Source: Chthoniobacter flavus
GTDB lineage: Bacteria > Verrucomicrobiota > Verrucomicrobiia > Chthoniobacterales > JACTMZ01
Length of the DNA: 33,923 nt
Direction: 5' to 3'
Assembly (NCBI GenBank): GCA_945871065.1
Contig: CAMBUL010000027.1
Location: 1 to 33,923, forward strand
Part shown: positions 18,729-27,119 of the stretch, one piece after another
How the letters are laid out: each line of letters begins with the position of its first letter
Position numbering within the stretch: the stretch's first letter is position 1
The notes under the pieces: generated by a model
The model's database searches: none
What the model saw: only the letters and a program-made list of their open reading frames with translations
What the model was told of the DNA's origin: nothing
Translations under genes and position numbers: made by a program

Positions 18729-19453
18729 AACCTCCAGCCATTGTGCTCACTGCGCCCGGCACCAATCGTCAGAACGACGCGGCCTTCGCCCTTGAGCAGG
18801 CCGGAGCAGCGCCGGTCTGCGTCGATCTTCTCGATCTGCCCGGGCGACGCGGCGAGATCGAGCGGGCCAAGCTGATCGTCATTGCCGGTGGTTTTTCCTA
18901 CGGGGATGCGCTCGGTTCCGGTCGCGTTTTCGCCCTCGAGGCAGAGCGCCTGCTCGGCGACCTCCTCGCGGAGAAAGTTGCCCAAGGCACTCCGATCCTC
19001 GGGGTCTGCAACGGATTCCAAATGCTCGTCCGGTCCGGCTTGCTTCCGGGCGCGCTGCAACACAATGAACGCGGTCATTTCGAATGCCGCTGGGTCGCGC
19101 TGCAACCGTCCTCCCAACTCTGCGTCTGGACCAAGGGCTTGGATGAACCGGTTCGCTGCCCCGTGGCCCACGGCGAGGGCCGATACGTGGCCGGCACCGC
19201 CGTGATCGAGCAGTTGCGATTCGAGGACCGAGTTGCCTTCCGCTACGCGGCGGATGATTACCCGGACAATCCCAACGGATCTGTGGAGTCCATTGCCGGG
19301 GTGTGCGATTCCACCGGTCTTGTCCTCGGCATGATGCCCCATCCGGAGAACCACGTGACGGAGCGCCAAAGCCGTGCCATGGTTACTACTCAAAAACGGG
19401 GACACGCACTGCCACTTTTCCGCAACGGCGTGCTCGCCGCGAGCGCATCATGA
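18725..19453 (+). CDS. purQ: Phosphoribosylformylglycinamidine synthase, glutaminase subunit
   Basis: Class-I glutamine amidotransferase that hydrolyses glutamine and channels ammonia to PurL. 242 residues. The N-terminal APGTNRQNDAAFALEQAG and GGFSYGDALGSGR are family signatures. The nucleophile is C95 in GVCNGFQML and the His-Glu pair is in MMPHPE (H206, E208). ATG 18725 overlaps the purL stop by 4 bp and its own stop overlaps purF by 4 bp, so the stoichiometric subunits are probably coupled in translation. Confidence 0.95.
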   Translation: MKPPAIVLTAPGTNRQNDAAFALEQAGAAPVCVDLLDLPGRRGEIERAKLIVIAGGFSYGDALGSGRVFALEAERLLGDLLAEKVAQGTPILGVCNGFQMLVRSGLLPGALQHNERGHFECRWVALQPSSQLCVWTKGLDEPVRCPVAHGEGRYVAGTAVIEQLRFEDRVAFRYAADDYPDNPNGSVESIAGVCDSTGLVLGMMPHPENHVTERQSRAMVTTQKRGHALPLFRNGVLAASAS

Positions 19454-20892
19454 AGCACACCACCGAACTCATCTCCCCTTTTCGCGACGACCGACCGAGC
19501 GAAGAATGCGGGGTGGTCGCCGTGTCCTCGCCCAGCGGCGAAGAAACGGCCCAGCTCGCCTTCTTCGGGCTCTTCGCCCTGCAGCATCGCGGTCAGGAAG
19601 CGGCGGGCATTGCGGTCTCCGACGGTCAGCGCGCGCGGATTCACAAAGATGTCGGCCTGCTCGCCCAGATTTTCACTCCGGAAACCCTCGCCCCGCTCAC
19701 CGGTTATCAGGCCATCGGGCACACCCGCTACTCGACCATGGGTGCATCCACCGCGCGCAATGCCCAGCCGTTCTTGGTTGAAACCATGCACGGCCCACTC
19801 GCCCTTGCGCACAATGGGTCCCTGGTCAATGCCACCGAGCTTCGTTCCCAACTTTTGCAACGCGGCTTCGCCCTGACCGCCGCGAGCGATACCGAAGTGA
19901 TGGCCCTGATGCTCGCCGCGGCGAGCGGTCGCACTTGGGAGGAGCGCCTCGAACGCACCATGCCTTCGTGGAAAGGCGCTTACTCGCTGGTTCTCCTCGG
20001 AATCGACGGCTTCATCGCGGCCCGCGACCCCTGGGGATTCCGTCCGCTCTCCATCGGACGCACCCCCGAGGGCGGTTGGGCTGCGGCCTCGGAAACCTGC
20101 GCCTTGAACACCCTAGGTTGCACCGAGATCAGCGAGGTGGAAAATGGCGAAATCGTCGTGGTGCACGGCAAAGAAATCGCCCGGCACCGCACGACAACCG
20201 CCGCCACCGGACCGGCGCGCTGCTCCTTCGAATTTGTTTATTTTTCCCGACCCGACAGCGAATGGGACGGCGAGAGCGTGCACAAGGTGCGGCAGAAACT
20301 GGGCGAGCAACTCGCCATCGAGTGGCCGGCCGAAGCGGATGTTGTCGTGCCGGTCCCCGATTCGTCCATTCCCGCAGCCATCGGCTATTCGCGACAGTCC
20401 GGCATCCCCTTCAACGACGGTTTCATCAAAAACCGCTATATCGGACGCACCTTCATCGAGCCGACCCAGGCGCTGCGCGAGCGGCGCGTGGCCATGAAAT
20501 TCAATGTCCTCCCGGCCAATCTTGCCGGCCAGCGCGTGGTCATCATCGACGACTCGCTGGTCCGCGGCACAACTTCGGCCCAGCTGATCAAACTGGTCCG
20601 CGACGCGGGAGCCAAAGAAGTCCATCTGCGCATCACCTCGCCGCGCGTGCTTCATCCCTGCCACATGGGGGTCGACATGGGGACGTATGACGAACTCATC
20701 GCCGCGCGCTTCGATCCCGAGCGGCTCCGTCAGCACGTCGGGGCCGATACGCTGGCTTTTCTTTCGGTCGAGGGCATGATGGCCGCGATCGGCAAAAAAT
20801 CGGGCTACTGCACGGCCTGCTTCACCGGAAAATATCCGGTGGATGTTTCGGGCGTGGCACCCAAGGAATCTTTCGAATTCGCCTTGGCATGA
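19450..20892 (+). CDS. purF: Amidophosphoribosyltransferase (Fe-S type)
   Basis: First committed step of purine synthesis: PRPP plus glutamine gives phosphoribosylamine. 480 residues. A short propeptide ends before C20 (RPSEECGVVAV), the N-terminal nucleophile of the glutaminase domain after processing. RYSTMGASTARNAQPF and LAHNGSLVNA are glutaminase motifs; VVIIDDSLVRGTTS is the PRPP loop. Four cysteines, C258 (CSFEFVYFSRPDS), C404 (HPCHMG), C454 and C457 (GYCTACFTGKYP), match the positions that hold a 4Fe-4S cluster in the Bacillus-type enzyme, suggesting oxygen-sensitive stability. ATG 19450 overlaps purQ by 4 bp, and the stop overlaps purDM by 4 bp. Confidence 0.96.
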   Translation: MKHTTELISPFRDDRPSEECGVVAVSSPSGEETAQLAFFGLFALQHRGQEAAGIAVSDGQRARIHKDVGLLAQIFTPETLAPLTGYQAIGHTRYSTMGASTARNAQPFLVETMHGPLALAHNGSLVNATELRSQLLQRGFALTAASDTEVMALMLAAASGRTWEERLERTMPSWKGAYSLVLLGIDGFIAARDPWGFRPLSIGRTPEGGWAAASETCALNTLGCTEISEVENGEIVVVHGKEIARHRTTTAATGPARCSFEFVYFSRPDSEWDGESVHKVRQKLGEQLAIEWPAEADVVVPVPDSSIPAAIGYSRQSGIPFNDGFIKNRYIGRTFIEPTQALRERRVAMKFNVLPANLAGQRVVIIDDSLVRGTTSAQLIKLVRDAGAKEVHLRITSPRVLHPCHMGVDMGTYDELIAARFDPERLRQHVGADTLAFLSVEGMMAAIGKKSGYCTACFTGKYPVDVSGVAPKESFEFALA

Positions 20893-23144
20893 AGATTCTT
20901 GTGCTCGGATCGGGCGGACGCGAACACGCCATGGCCCGCGCCTTGGAATGCCCCGGCGACCGCATTATTGTGGCGCCGGGCAATGGCGGAACACCGGACC
21001 GGCGCGACATCGACCCTTGCTCTCCCGGTCAAGTCGTCGCTCTTTGCCGTGAGGAACAGATCGATCTGGTGCTGATCGGACCGGAGAGCGCGCTGGCTGC
21101 GGGGGTCTCCGATGCCCTGCGAGCAGCCGGTTTCCCCGTCTTCGGTCCCTCCCAAGCGGCAGCACGACTCGAGACGAGCAAAAGCCATTGCCGTGAGTTT
21201 GCTGCACGCCATGGGCTCCCCTCGCCGCGCAATAAAACTTTTTCCGGCCCGAGCGCCGCGGAAGAGGCGCGTGCTTGGGCCGAAGCGCAAGATTTTCCGG
21301 TCGTGGTCAAAGCCGATGGCCTCGCCTCGGGCAAAGGCGTGGTCGTTCCCGAAAACAAATCCGAGCGCGACGAAGCTCTGGTCCGCTTGGCGCAATACGG
21401 CCCGGTTCTTCTCGAAGAACGTTTGACCGGACCGGAGGTTTCCCTGCTTGTTTTCAGCGACGGCATTTCCGTTGCCGCCATGCCCCCGGCCCAGGATCAC
21501 AAACGAATTTACGAAGGCGATCGCGGGCCGAACACCGGCGGGATGGGGGCCTATGCGCCCACCGGGATTTGTCCGCCGGCCATGGTTGAACAAGTCCTCG
21601 CAACCATCGTGCGCCCGACCATCGCGGGACTGGCGCGCGAAGGCACCCCTTATGTCGGCGTGCTCTACGCCGGCCTGATGCTGACCGCCGACGGACCCAA
21701 GCTGATCGAATACAACTGCCGCTTCGGCGATCCCGAAGCCCAGACGTTGCTGCCTTTGCTCGCCACCCCGCTGCGCGGGATTGTCCTGGCTTGTGTCGAG
21801 GGACGGTTAGCAGAAACCCCGGTCCGCTGGCGCGACGAAACCGCCTGCACTGTGGTGCTGGCCTCGGGTGGCTATCCGGAAAAACCCGAAACCGGCGACC
21901 CGATCACTGGACTCGATCGGGCCGCAACCCGCGCGAGCGTGCGCCTTTTTCATGCGGGCACGGCGGAAGCGAGCGGGTCGATAGTCACCTCCGGCGGACG
22001 CGTACTCGGCGTAACCGCGACCGGGGTGAACCTGGAAGAGGCCCGCACCCGTGCCTATGAGGCCGCTGGCGAAATCTCTTTCCGCGGGAAACAATTCCGC
22101 CGCGACATCGGCTGGCGCGAACTGGCCCGCACGGCCGGCGGCTACGCGGCGAGCGGCGTGGACATTGACGAAGGCCACCGCGCCGTCTCCCTGCTCAAAA
22201 AGAAAGTCGAAGCCACGCATTCCGCCGGCGTGCTCAGCGGCATCGGGTCTTTCGGTGGCGCCCTTGACGCCTCGGCCCTGAAAAACTTCGAGCACCCCGT
22301 GTTGCTCGGCACCACAGACGGAGTCGGAACCAAAGTCATGCTTGCCTCCGCTGCCGGCCGCTACACGTCGATCGGCCACGACATCGTCAACCACTGCATC
22401 AACGATCTCCTCGTGCAGGGCGCCTTTCCGCTCTTCTTCCTGGACTACATTGCCTCGTCTTCCATTTCGGCCTCCCGCATCGCGGAAATCGTCGGAGGGA
22501 TGGCCGAGGCCTGCGCGGATGCCAAATGCGTGCTGCTCGGCGGGGAGACGGCGGAAATGCCCGGGGTCTATTGCCCGGGGGAATTCGACGTGGCCGGCAC
22601 GATGGTCGGCGTGGCGGAAAAGAACCGCCTTCTGCCGCGGCCGGATCTTCAGGCGGGCGACCTCCTGCTCGGACTGGCCTCGTCCGGATTGCATACCAAT
22701 GGTTATTCGTTGGTCCGTAAAATTTTCCGCGGCCTGCCGCTCGAGGCAACACCTGCGGGTCTTGACACCACCTTGGGCGATGCGCTGCTCGCACCGCACC
22801 GCTCCTATCTCGAGTTGCTGCGCCCCGCCTTGGACCGCGGGTTGGTCAAAGCACTTGCCCATCTGACCGGCGGGGGCGTTTTCGACAACCTTCCGCGTGT
22901 CCTCCCGGAAGATTGTGCCGCGGACATCGAGCGCGCCGCCTGGCCCGTGTCGCCGCTCTTCCAACTCATCGCGGAGGTGAGCGGACTGCCCGACGACGAA
23001 CTCTTCCGCACCTTCAACATGGGGGTGGGCCTGGTGGTGATTTGTGCTCCGCCGGATGAAGCAGCCTTGCGCGCCGCGATCAAGGAACCTTTGTTCCTCC
23101 TCGGCCACCTTACCGCTGGGCCGCGCGGGGTACGCATGGTCTGA
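20889..23144 (+). CDS. Bifunctional GAR synthetase / AIR synthetase (PurD-PurM fusion)
   Basis: 751 residues in one uninterrupted frame combining step two (PurD, phosphoribosylamine-glycine ligase) and step five (PurM, FGAM cyclo-ligase). PurD, about 1-412: VLGSGGREHAMA at the start, the ATP-grasp pieces VKADGLASGKGVVVP and AQDHKRIYEGDRGPNTGGMG, and the metal-binding EYNCRFGDPEAQ. A short hinge follows (FRRDIGWRELAR). PurM, about 418-751: YAASGVDIDEGHRAV, GTTDGVGTKVMLA, HDIVNHCINDLLVQGA, GGETAEMPGVY, SSGLHTNGYSL, LTGGGVFDN and FNMGVGLV. Both halves keep their catalytic motifs, so both should be active. The domain order equals yeast Ade5,7 and the first two domains of animal GART. ATG 20889 overlaps purF by 4 bp. 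Confidence 0.95.
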   Translation: MKILVLGSGGREHAMARALECPGDRIIVAPGNGGTPDRRDIDPCSPGQVVALCREEQIDLVLIGPESALAAGVSDALRAAGFPVFGPSQAAARLETSKSHCREFAARHGLPSPRNKTFSGPSAAEEARAWAEAQDFPVVVKADGLASGKGVVVPENKSERDEALVRLAQYGPVLLEERLTGPEVSLLVFSDGISVAAMPPAQDHKRIYEGDRGPNTGGMGAYAPTGICPPAMVEQVLATIVRPTIAGLAREGTPYVGVLYAGLMLTADGPKLIEYNCRFGDPEAQTLLPLLATPLRGIVLACVEGRLAETPVRWRDETACTVVLASGGYPEKPETGDPITGLDRAATRASVRLFHAGTAEASGSIVTSGGRVLGVTATGVNLEEARTRAYEAAGEISFRGKQFRRDIGWRELARTAGGYAASGVDIDEGHRAVSLLKKKVEATHSAGVLSGIGSFGGALDASALKNFEHPVLLGTTDGVGTKVMLASAAGRYTSIGHDIVNHCINDLLVQGAFPLFFLDYIASSSISASRIAEIVGGMAEACADAKCVLLGGETAEMPGVYCPGEFDVAGTMVGVAEKNRLLPRPDLQAGDLLLGLASSGLHTNGYSLVRKIFRGLPLEATPAGLDTTLGDALLAPHRSYLELLRPALDRGLVKALAHLTGGGVFDNLPRVLPEDCAADIERAAWPVSPLFQLIAEVSGLPDDELFRTFNMGVGLVVICAPPDEAALRAAIKEPLFLLGHLTAGPRGVRMV

Positions 23145-23145
23145 A

Positions 23146-23168
23146 GGGCGCGGCTTGGCAAAGCGCCC
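23146..23168. other. GC-rich stem-loop between purDM and crcB
   Basis: GGGCGC (23146-23151) pairs with GCGCCC (23163-23168) around an 11-nt loop, starting two bases after the purDM stop. No T-run follows, so it is not a canonical intrinsic terminator; it could stabilise the 3' end of the purine transcript. Confidence 0.3.
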
Positions 23169-23185
23169 CGGAGCCTTAACCTGCA

Positions 23186-23587
23186 GTGACTGTGAGCAGC
23201 GGAGCTAACATTCTTCTCGTCGGGGCAGGCGGCTTCATCGGATCCATCGCACGGTACCTGCTCGGTGGCTGGGTGCTGCATCACACGCTGGCCGGCAAAT
23301 TCCCCTGGAGCACCTTCGTGGTTAACGTGCTCGGCTGTCTGCTCATCGGAGTGCTTTCCGGAACGATCGAGCGCCTCGCATGGTTTACCCCGCAGATGAG
23401 GTTGCTCCTGCTTACCGGACTGCTCGGCGGTTTTACCACCTTCTCCGCCTTCGGTCTGGAAACCGTTTTTCTCCTGCGGCGGGGTGAAGTCCTCATCGCG
23501 GTTGCCTATGCTCTCTCCAGCGTGGCGGTCTGCGTCACCGCGGTCTGGGTTGGCTTCCGCGTGATCGAACTGCTGCCGCGTAGCTGA
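23186..23587 (+). CDS. crcB: Fluoride-specific ion channel Fluc (CrcB)
   Basis: 133 residues with four membrane helices, the standard size of a dual-topology Fluc subunit that lets cytoplasmic fluoride leak out. Signatures: GAGGFIGSIARYLLGGWV at the N-terminus, FVVNVLGCLLIG (conserved pore asparagine), and GLLGGFTTFSAFGLE with the phenylalanine/threonine-lined sodium and fluoride site. GTG 23186 is preferred over GTG 23192 because a GGAG lies 12 nt ahead of it. Only 41 bp separate it from purDM, too short for a fluoride riboswitch, so it may be read through from the purine operon. The gene ends just before a bidirectional-looking terminator. Confidence 0.93.
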   Translation: MTVSSGANILLVGAGGFIGSIARYLLGGWVLHHTLAGKFPWSTFVVNVLGCLLIGVLSGTIERLAWFTPQMRLLLLTGLLGGFTTFSAFGLETVFLLRRGEVLIAVAYALSSVAVCVTAVWVGFRVIELLPRS

Positions 23588-23588
23588 C

Positions 23589-23619
23589 AAATAAAAGGGG
23601 CCCCCGTCGGGAGCCCCTT
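23589..23619 (-). terminator. Intrinsic terminator between convergent crcB and the LEA-like gene
   Basis: GGGGC/GCCCC outer stem plus an inner CCC/GGG, loop around CGTC (23597-23615). Read on minus, the hairpin is followed by TTTTATTT, a good intrinsic terminator for the gene at 23648. On plus only TTGATT follows, so it is weaker for crcB. Confidence 0.75.
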
Positions 23620-23647
23620 GATTGGCCAAGATAAGAAAGCCGGACCC

Positions 23648-24247
23648 TTATTCGGCAGCCTTCTCGCCGGTCACCGCGCCTTTGACCGCGGAAGCGCCAT
23701 CACGCACCGCCGCACCGGCGGCATGAGCTGCATCCGCACCGGTCTGAGCGGTGCCTTCGACCGCCGTGGCGGCAGTGCCCACCGTTCCGCCCGCCGCTCC
23801 TGCCGTGGTTCTCACAGCTCTTTTGGTCGTGCCGGTTACCGTGCCGACCGCCGCGCCGGTTGTGTCAACCACGCCGGCACCGATCACCTTGACCGCATTC
23901 TCGGCACCCTTGACGGGCTTCTTGTTGATCAAAGCCTTGCCCGTATCCAAAACCGTCTCGCCCGCAGACTTGGCGGTCTTGCCCACGCCTACAACGGCCG
24001 TTTTGCCCGTGTCAACAAGGCCCTTGCCCGCGTCCATCACCGTGGTGCCGGCTTTCTTCGCGGTCCCGGTCACTGCCCCGGTCGCGTCTTGACCCGTCTT
24101 GGTCGCCAACTCGCCGGCGGTCGGCTTGACCGCGGTGGCTGCCTCCTCGGCTTGGGCCACAGAAGAAACGGCCACGAAGGCCGCAGAAACGGCGATGGCG
24201 AGGATACGTTGGCTGGCTTTGCTTAATTCAGAAGGTGAAGTTTTCAT
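23648..24247 (-). CDS. Secreted Ala/Thr/Gly/Val-rich repeat protein (LEA-like)
   Basis: 199 residues. A Sec signal peptide covers about residues 1-33, with hydrophobic core ILAIAVSAAFVAVSSVAQA and cleavage after AQA. The mature part consists almost only of A, T, G, V, K and D/E in loose 11-residue-like repeats (for example GKGLVDTGKTAVVGVGK, TAKSAGETVLDTGKALINKK, AVGTVTGTTKRAVRTTAG), without cysteine, tryptophan or tyrosine. This resembles LEA-type or apolipoprotein-like amphipathic helices that are disordered in water; exact function unknown. AAAGGCTC lies just before ATG 24247. It is a single-gene unit with its own terminator. Confidence 0.75.
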   Translation of the reverse strand: MKTSPSELSKASQRILAIAVSAAFVAVSSVAQAEEAATAVKPTAGELATKTGQDATGAVTGTAKKAGTTVMDAGKGLVDTGKTAVVGVGKTAKSAGETVLDTGKALINKKPVKGAENAVKVIGAGVVDTTGAAVGTVTGTTKRAVRTTAGAAGGTVGTAATAVEGTAQTGADAAHAAGAAVRDGASAVKGAVTGEKAAE

Positions 24248-24259
24248 AATGAGCCTTTA

Positions 24260-24287
24260 AGCTTACGACCCGCAGAACCGAGGTCAA
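24260..24287 (-). promoter_or_regulatory. Candidate promoter for the LEA-like gene
   Basis: On minus, TTGACC (24287-24282) is separated by 16 bp from TAAGCT (24265-24260). The -35 is a 5/6 match, the -10 only 3/6. It sits 13 nt upstream of the start codon, which would leave a very short leader. Confidence 0.3.
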
Positions 24288-24433
24288 CTGATCGCCAAAG
24301 ATTTTCCGTCCTTTCCCCATAGGACGCAGAGGCGGTCCGGGCAGGTCCGGATGGCCCCACCCGACCTTTTTTGGAGTGTCCCTCATTGCCATTGAGCTGC
24401 AACGGCGGTCTGGCGCAGGATCTGTGCATCTCC

Positions 24434-25339
24434 ATGAAAGCCGACAAGCTGGTCAAAAAAGCCCACGAACTGGCCGGCCCGTTCCGGGTGACCTCGGGAA
24501 AAGATTTCCGGCTCAAAGATTACCGTCCGGACGATCTGCTCACCTTTGACCAAGAGGACAAAGACCGCGCCAAGGTAGCGTTGGCCCAAGGGGTGCAGGC
24601 ACTCTCCGATCTGCAGGACAAACTTTATGCCCAGGACCAGTGGGCCGTCCTGCTCATTTTCCAGGCCATGGATGCGGCGGGCAAAGACGGGGCGATCAAA
24701 CACGTGATGTCCGGGATCAATCCGCAGGGCTGCGAGGTCCACTCGTTCAAGGCCCCGACCAGCGAGGAACTCGACCACGACTACCTTTGGCGCTGCAGCA
24801 AGCGTGTTCCGGAACGGGGACGCATTGGCATTTTCAACCGCAGCTACTACGAAGAAACCCTGGTCGTGCGCGTGCATCCGGAAATCCTCGGGAAGCAGAA
24901 GATTCCGCGTCCCTTGCTGACCAAGAATATCTGGAGTCAACGCTTCGAGGACATCCGCGCCTTCGAGCGCTACCTCGCGCGCAATGGCGTGCTGGTGTGC
25001 AAATTCTTCCTCAATGTCTCCAAGGCCGAGCAGAAAAAACGTTTCCTTGCCCGCATCGACACGCCGGAGAAAAACTGGAAGTTCTCCACGGCTGACTCGC
25101 ACGAGAGGCAATTTTGGAACGGCTACCAACAAGCCTACGAGGAGACGATCCGGCACACCGCGGCGGAACATGCCCCTTGGTATGTGGTCCCAGCCGACCA
25201 CAAATGGTTCACCCGCGTCGTGGTCGCCGCCGCCGTTATCGAGGCCCTCGACTCGCTCCACCTGGAGTATCCGAAGGTCGGCAAAGGCCAGAGGGGGGAA
25301 CTCGCTGCGGCCAAGAAGGAACTGCTGGCGGAGAAATAG
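24434..25339 (+). CDS. ppk2: Polyphosphate kinase 2 family protein
   Basis: 301 residues from ATG 24434 (MKADKLV); a longer reading from TTG 24371 adds non-family sequence and is rejected. PPK2 enzymes phosphorylate nucleoside mono- or diphosphates with polyphosphate. Walker A is in QAMDAAGKDGAIKHVMSGIN, the lid/substrate segment is VHSFKAPTSEELDHDYLWR, and the Walker B-like part is GRIGIFNRSYYEETLVVRVH. The single-domain length and the SGINPQGCEV wording suggest a class I or III short PPK2; nucleotide specificity cannot be read by eye. An AGGA lies 14 nt ahead of the start. It converges with yjbQ, the stops being only 3 bp apart. Functionally it fits the phosphate regulon at the right end of the window. 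Confidence 0.92.
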   Translation: MKADKLVKKAHELAGPFRVTSGKDFRLKDYRPDDLLTFDQEDKDRAKVALAQGVQALSDLQDKLYAQDQWAVLLIFQAMDAAGKDGAIKHVMSGINPQGCEVHSFKAPTSEELDHDYLWRCSKRVPERGRIGIFNRSYYEETLVVRVHPEILGKQKIPRPLLTKNIWSQRFEDIRAFERYLARNGVLVCKFFLNVSKAEQKKRFLARIDTPEKNWKFSTADSHERQFWNGYQQAYEETIRHTAAEHAPWYVVPADHKWFTRVVVAAAVIEALDSLHLEYPKVGKGQRGELAAAKKELLAEK

Positions 25340-25342
25340 CAG

Positions 25343-25759
25343 CTACTGGCCGATAATTTTGACCAGGACACGCTTGCGACGCTGGCCGTCGAACTCGCCG
25401 TAAAAAATCTGCTCCCACGGTCCGAAGTCGAGGCGACGGTTGGTCACCGCCACGACGACTTCCCGGCCCATGATGCTGCGCTTGAGGTGCGCGTCGGCAT
25501 TGTCCTCCCCGCCATTGTGGCCGTATTGACTGTGCGGCTTTTCCGGGGCGAGCTTTTCCAGCCACCGCTCGAAGTCGGCATGCAGTCCGCTTTCATCGTC
25601 ATTGATGAAGACACTCGCCGTGATGTGCATGGCATTGACCAGACACAGGCCTTCCTTGATCGCACTGGCCTGGAGGCACATTTCGATTTGTGGCGTGATA
25701 TTGACCAAGCCGCGGCGGGCGGGGACTTCGAACCAGAGTTCCTCGCGGTAGGATTTCAT
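25343..25759 (-). CDS. yjbQ: YjbQ/UPF0047 family protein (putative secondary thiamine-phosphate synthase)
   Basis: 138 residues from ATG 25759 ([17 protein letters not shown]), the standard length. Recognised by [10 protein letters not shown], the histidine-containing [19 protein letters not shown], the [20 protein letters not shown] block that should bind metal, and [18 protein letters not shown] at the C-terminus. Family members form trimers and have shown weak thiamine-phosphate synthase activity; the physiological role is unclear. An in-frame extension upstream consists of unlikely low-complexity sequence and overlaps hflX. It is last in the miaA-hflX-yjbQ row with an 85-bp gap after hflX. 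Confidence 0.9.
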   Translation of the reverse strand: MKSYREELWFEVPARRGLVNITPQIEMCLQASAIKEGLCLVNAMHITASVFINDDESGLHADFERWLEKLAPEKPHSQYGHNGGEDNADAHLKRSIMGREVVVAVTNRRLDFGPWEQIFYGEFDGQRRKRVLVKIIGQ

Positions 25760-25844
25760 GAGACGCAATTGAACAAAAGGTGGTGGAGGCCACGAAGGGG
25801 AAACTACCGGCTTCGTTATCTTTGTTTCTTTCTGGGCAAAAATA

Positions 25845-27119
25845 TCAGGGCACCGCGTAGCGGGAAAATTTCGCTTCCAACGCGGGCGGGATGTGCGCCG
25901 TGACCATGGCGTCGTCACCCTCGTAGACGATGGCCACGACGTGCCCTGCGCGGTGCAACTCGGCCAGGGCAACGCTGTCGCTTTGCGGGATGCGGAACTT
26001 CTGGCGGAGGCGCCACGCCGAAAGTTGGTTTTGCAACTCGTCGACGAACTGCTCGAGATTTTCCCCCGTTTTCACCGAGATGGCCACGCTGTGCGGATGA
26101 CGGGCCAGTGCGGCATCGATCGCCTCGGCATTGGCCAGCCGGTCGATCTTGTTGAAGACAATCAGGGTGTGTTTGCCGTCGGCTTCGAGTTCGCGAATAA
26201 CCTCTTCCGTCGCGGCAATGTGTTCTTCCCACTGCGGGTGGCTGAGGTCGACGACATGGACCAACAGGTCGGCGGATTTCAACTCTTCGAGCGTGGCTTT
26301 GAAGGATTCGATCACGGTGGTGGGCAATTTCCGGATGAAGCCGACCGTATCGGTGAAAAGGACCTTTAGCTTGTTCGGCAGGACGAACTGGCGCGTGGTC
26401 GGATCGAGCGTCGCGAAGAGTTTGTCCTCGGCCAGGACGCCGGCCTTGGTTAGCCGGTTGAGCAGGGATGATTTCCCCGCGTTGGTGTAACCGACAATGG
26501 CCACGACCGGCCACTGGTGGCGGGCGCGGCCCTCGCGCTGGATGGCACGGTGTTTGCGCACTTCTTCAAGATCTCTTTGCAAGCGGGCAATGCGCTCCTG
26601 TACGCGACGGCGGTCGACTTCCAGCTGGGTTTCGCCCGGACCCCGGGTGCCGATCCCACCGGTCTGGCGCGAAAGGTGGGTCCACATGCGGGTCAGTCGC
26701 GGCAGGAGATATTGCAGCTGCGCGAGTTCGATTTGCAGGCGACCCTCCCGGCTGCGCGCCCGGCGCGCGAAGATGTCGAGAATGAGCTGGGTGCGGTCGA
26801 GGACCTTTTTCGAGGTGATGGTCTCGAGATTGCGGCCCTGCGCGGGAGAAAGTTCGTCGTCGAAAATGATCGAGCCCGCGCCGGTCTCGGTGCAGAGCAC
26901 GGCGACTTCCTCGGCTTTGCCTTTGCCGATGTAATACGGGGCGGTCGGGTGGGGTAGTTTTTGCGTAACGATGTCGACCACGGTGGCACCCGCCGTGGCG
27001 GCCAATTCGCGCAATTCGTTCAAGGATTCCTCCAGATCCCACTTGGTCACGCCGTCGTGTTCGAGCCCGACCAGGATGGTTTTCTCGGTGGCGCGGGGGG
27101 GAGGCGTGGCGACGATCAT
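25845..27119 (-). CDS. hflX: GTPase HflX (ribosome-associated)
   Basis: 424 residues. Translation-factor GTPase that binds the 50S subunit and splits stalled ribosomes, for example after heat shock. The N-terminal HflX domain contains [16 protein letters not shown] and [16 protein letters not shown], a coiled-coil linker with [19 protein letters not shown], then the G domain: G1 [15 protein letters not shown]3 [11 protein letters not shown]4 NKID. A short C-terminal domain follows. ATG 27119 overlaps the miaA stop by 4 bp (ATGA); longer starts would run into miaA. In proteobacteria hfq usually lies between miaA and hflX; here there is none. Confidence 0.95.
   Translation of the reverse strand: MIVATPPPRATEKTILVGLEHDGVTKWDLEESLNELRELAATAGATVVDIVTQKLPHPTAPYYIGKGKAEEVAVLCTETGAGSIIFDDELSPAQGRNLETITSKKVLDRTQLILDIFARRARSREGRLQIELAQLQYLLPRLTRMWTHLSRQTGGIGTRGPGETQLEVDRRRVQERIARLQRDLEEVRKHRAIQREGRARHQWPVVAIVGYTNAGKSSLLNRLTKAGVLAEDKLFATLDPTTRQFVLPNKLKVLFTDTVGFIRKLPTTVIESFKATLEELKSADLLVHVVDLSHPQWEEHIAATEEVIRELEADGKHTLIVFNKIDRLANAEAIDAALARHPHSVAISVKTGENLEQFVDELQNQLSAWRLRQKFRIPQSDSVALAELHRAGHVVAIVYEGDDAMVTAHIPPALEAKFSRYAVP

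Noticed and set aside
23145-23185. Fluoride riboswitch upstream of crcB
   Set aside because: Only 41 bp are available, containing a simple GC-rich hairpin and no fluoride-aptamer-like sequence.
24371-24433. Upstream TTG start for ppk2
   Set aside because: Adds 21 residues not typical of PPK2; ATG 24434 has an AGGA ahead of it and matches the family start.
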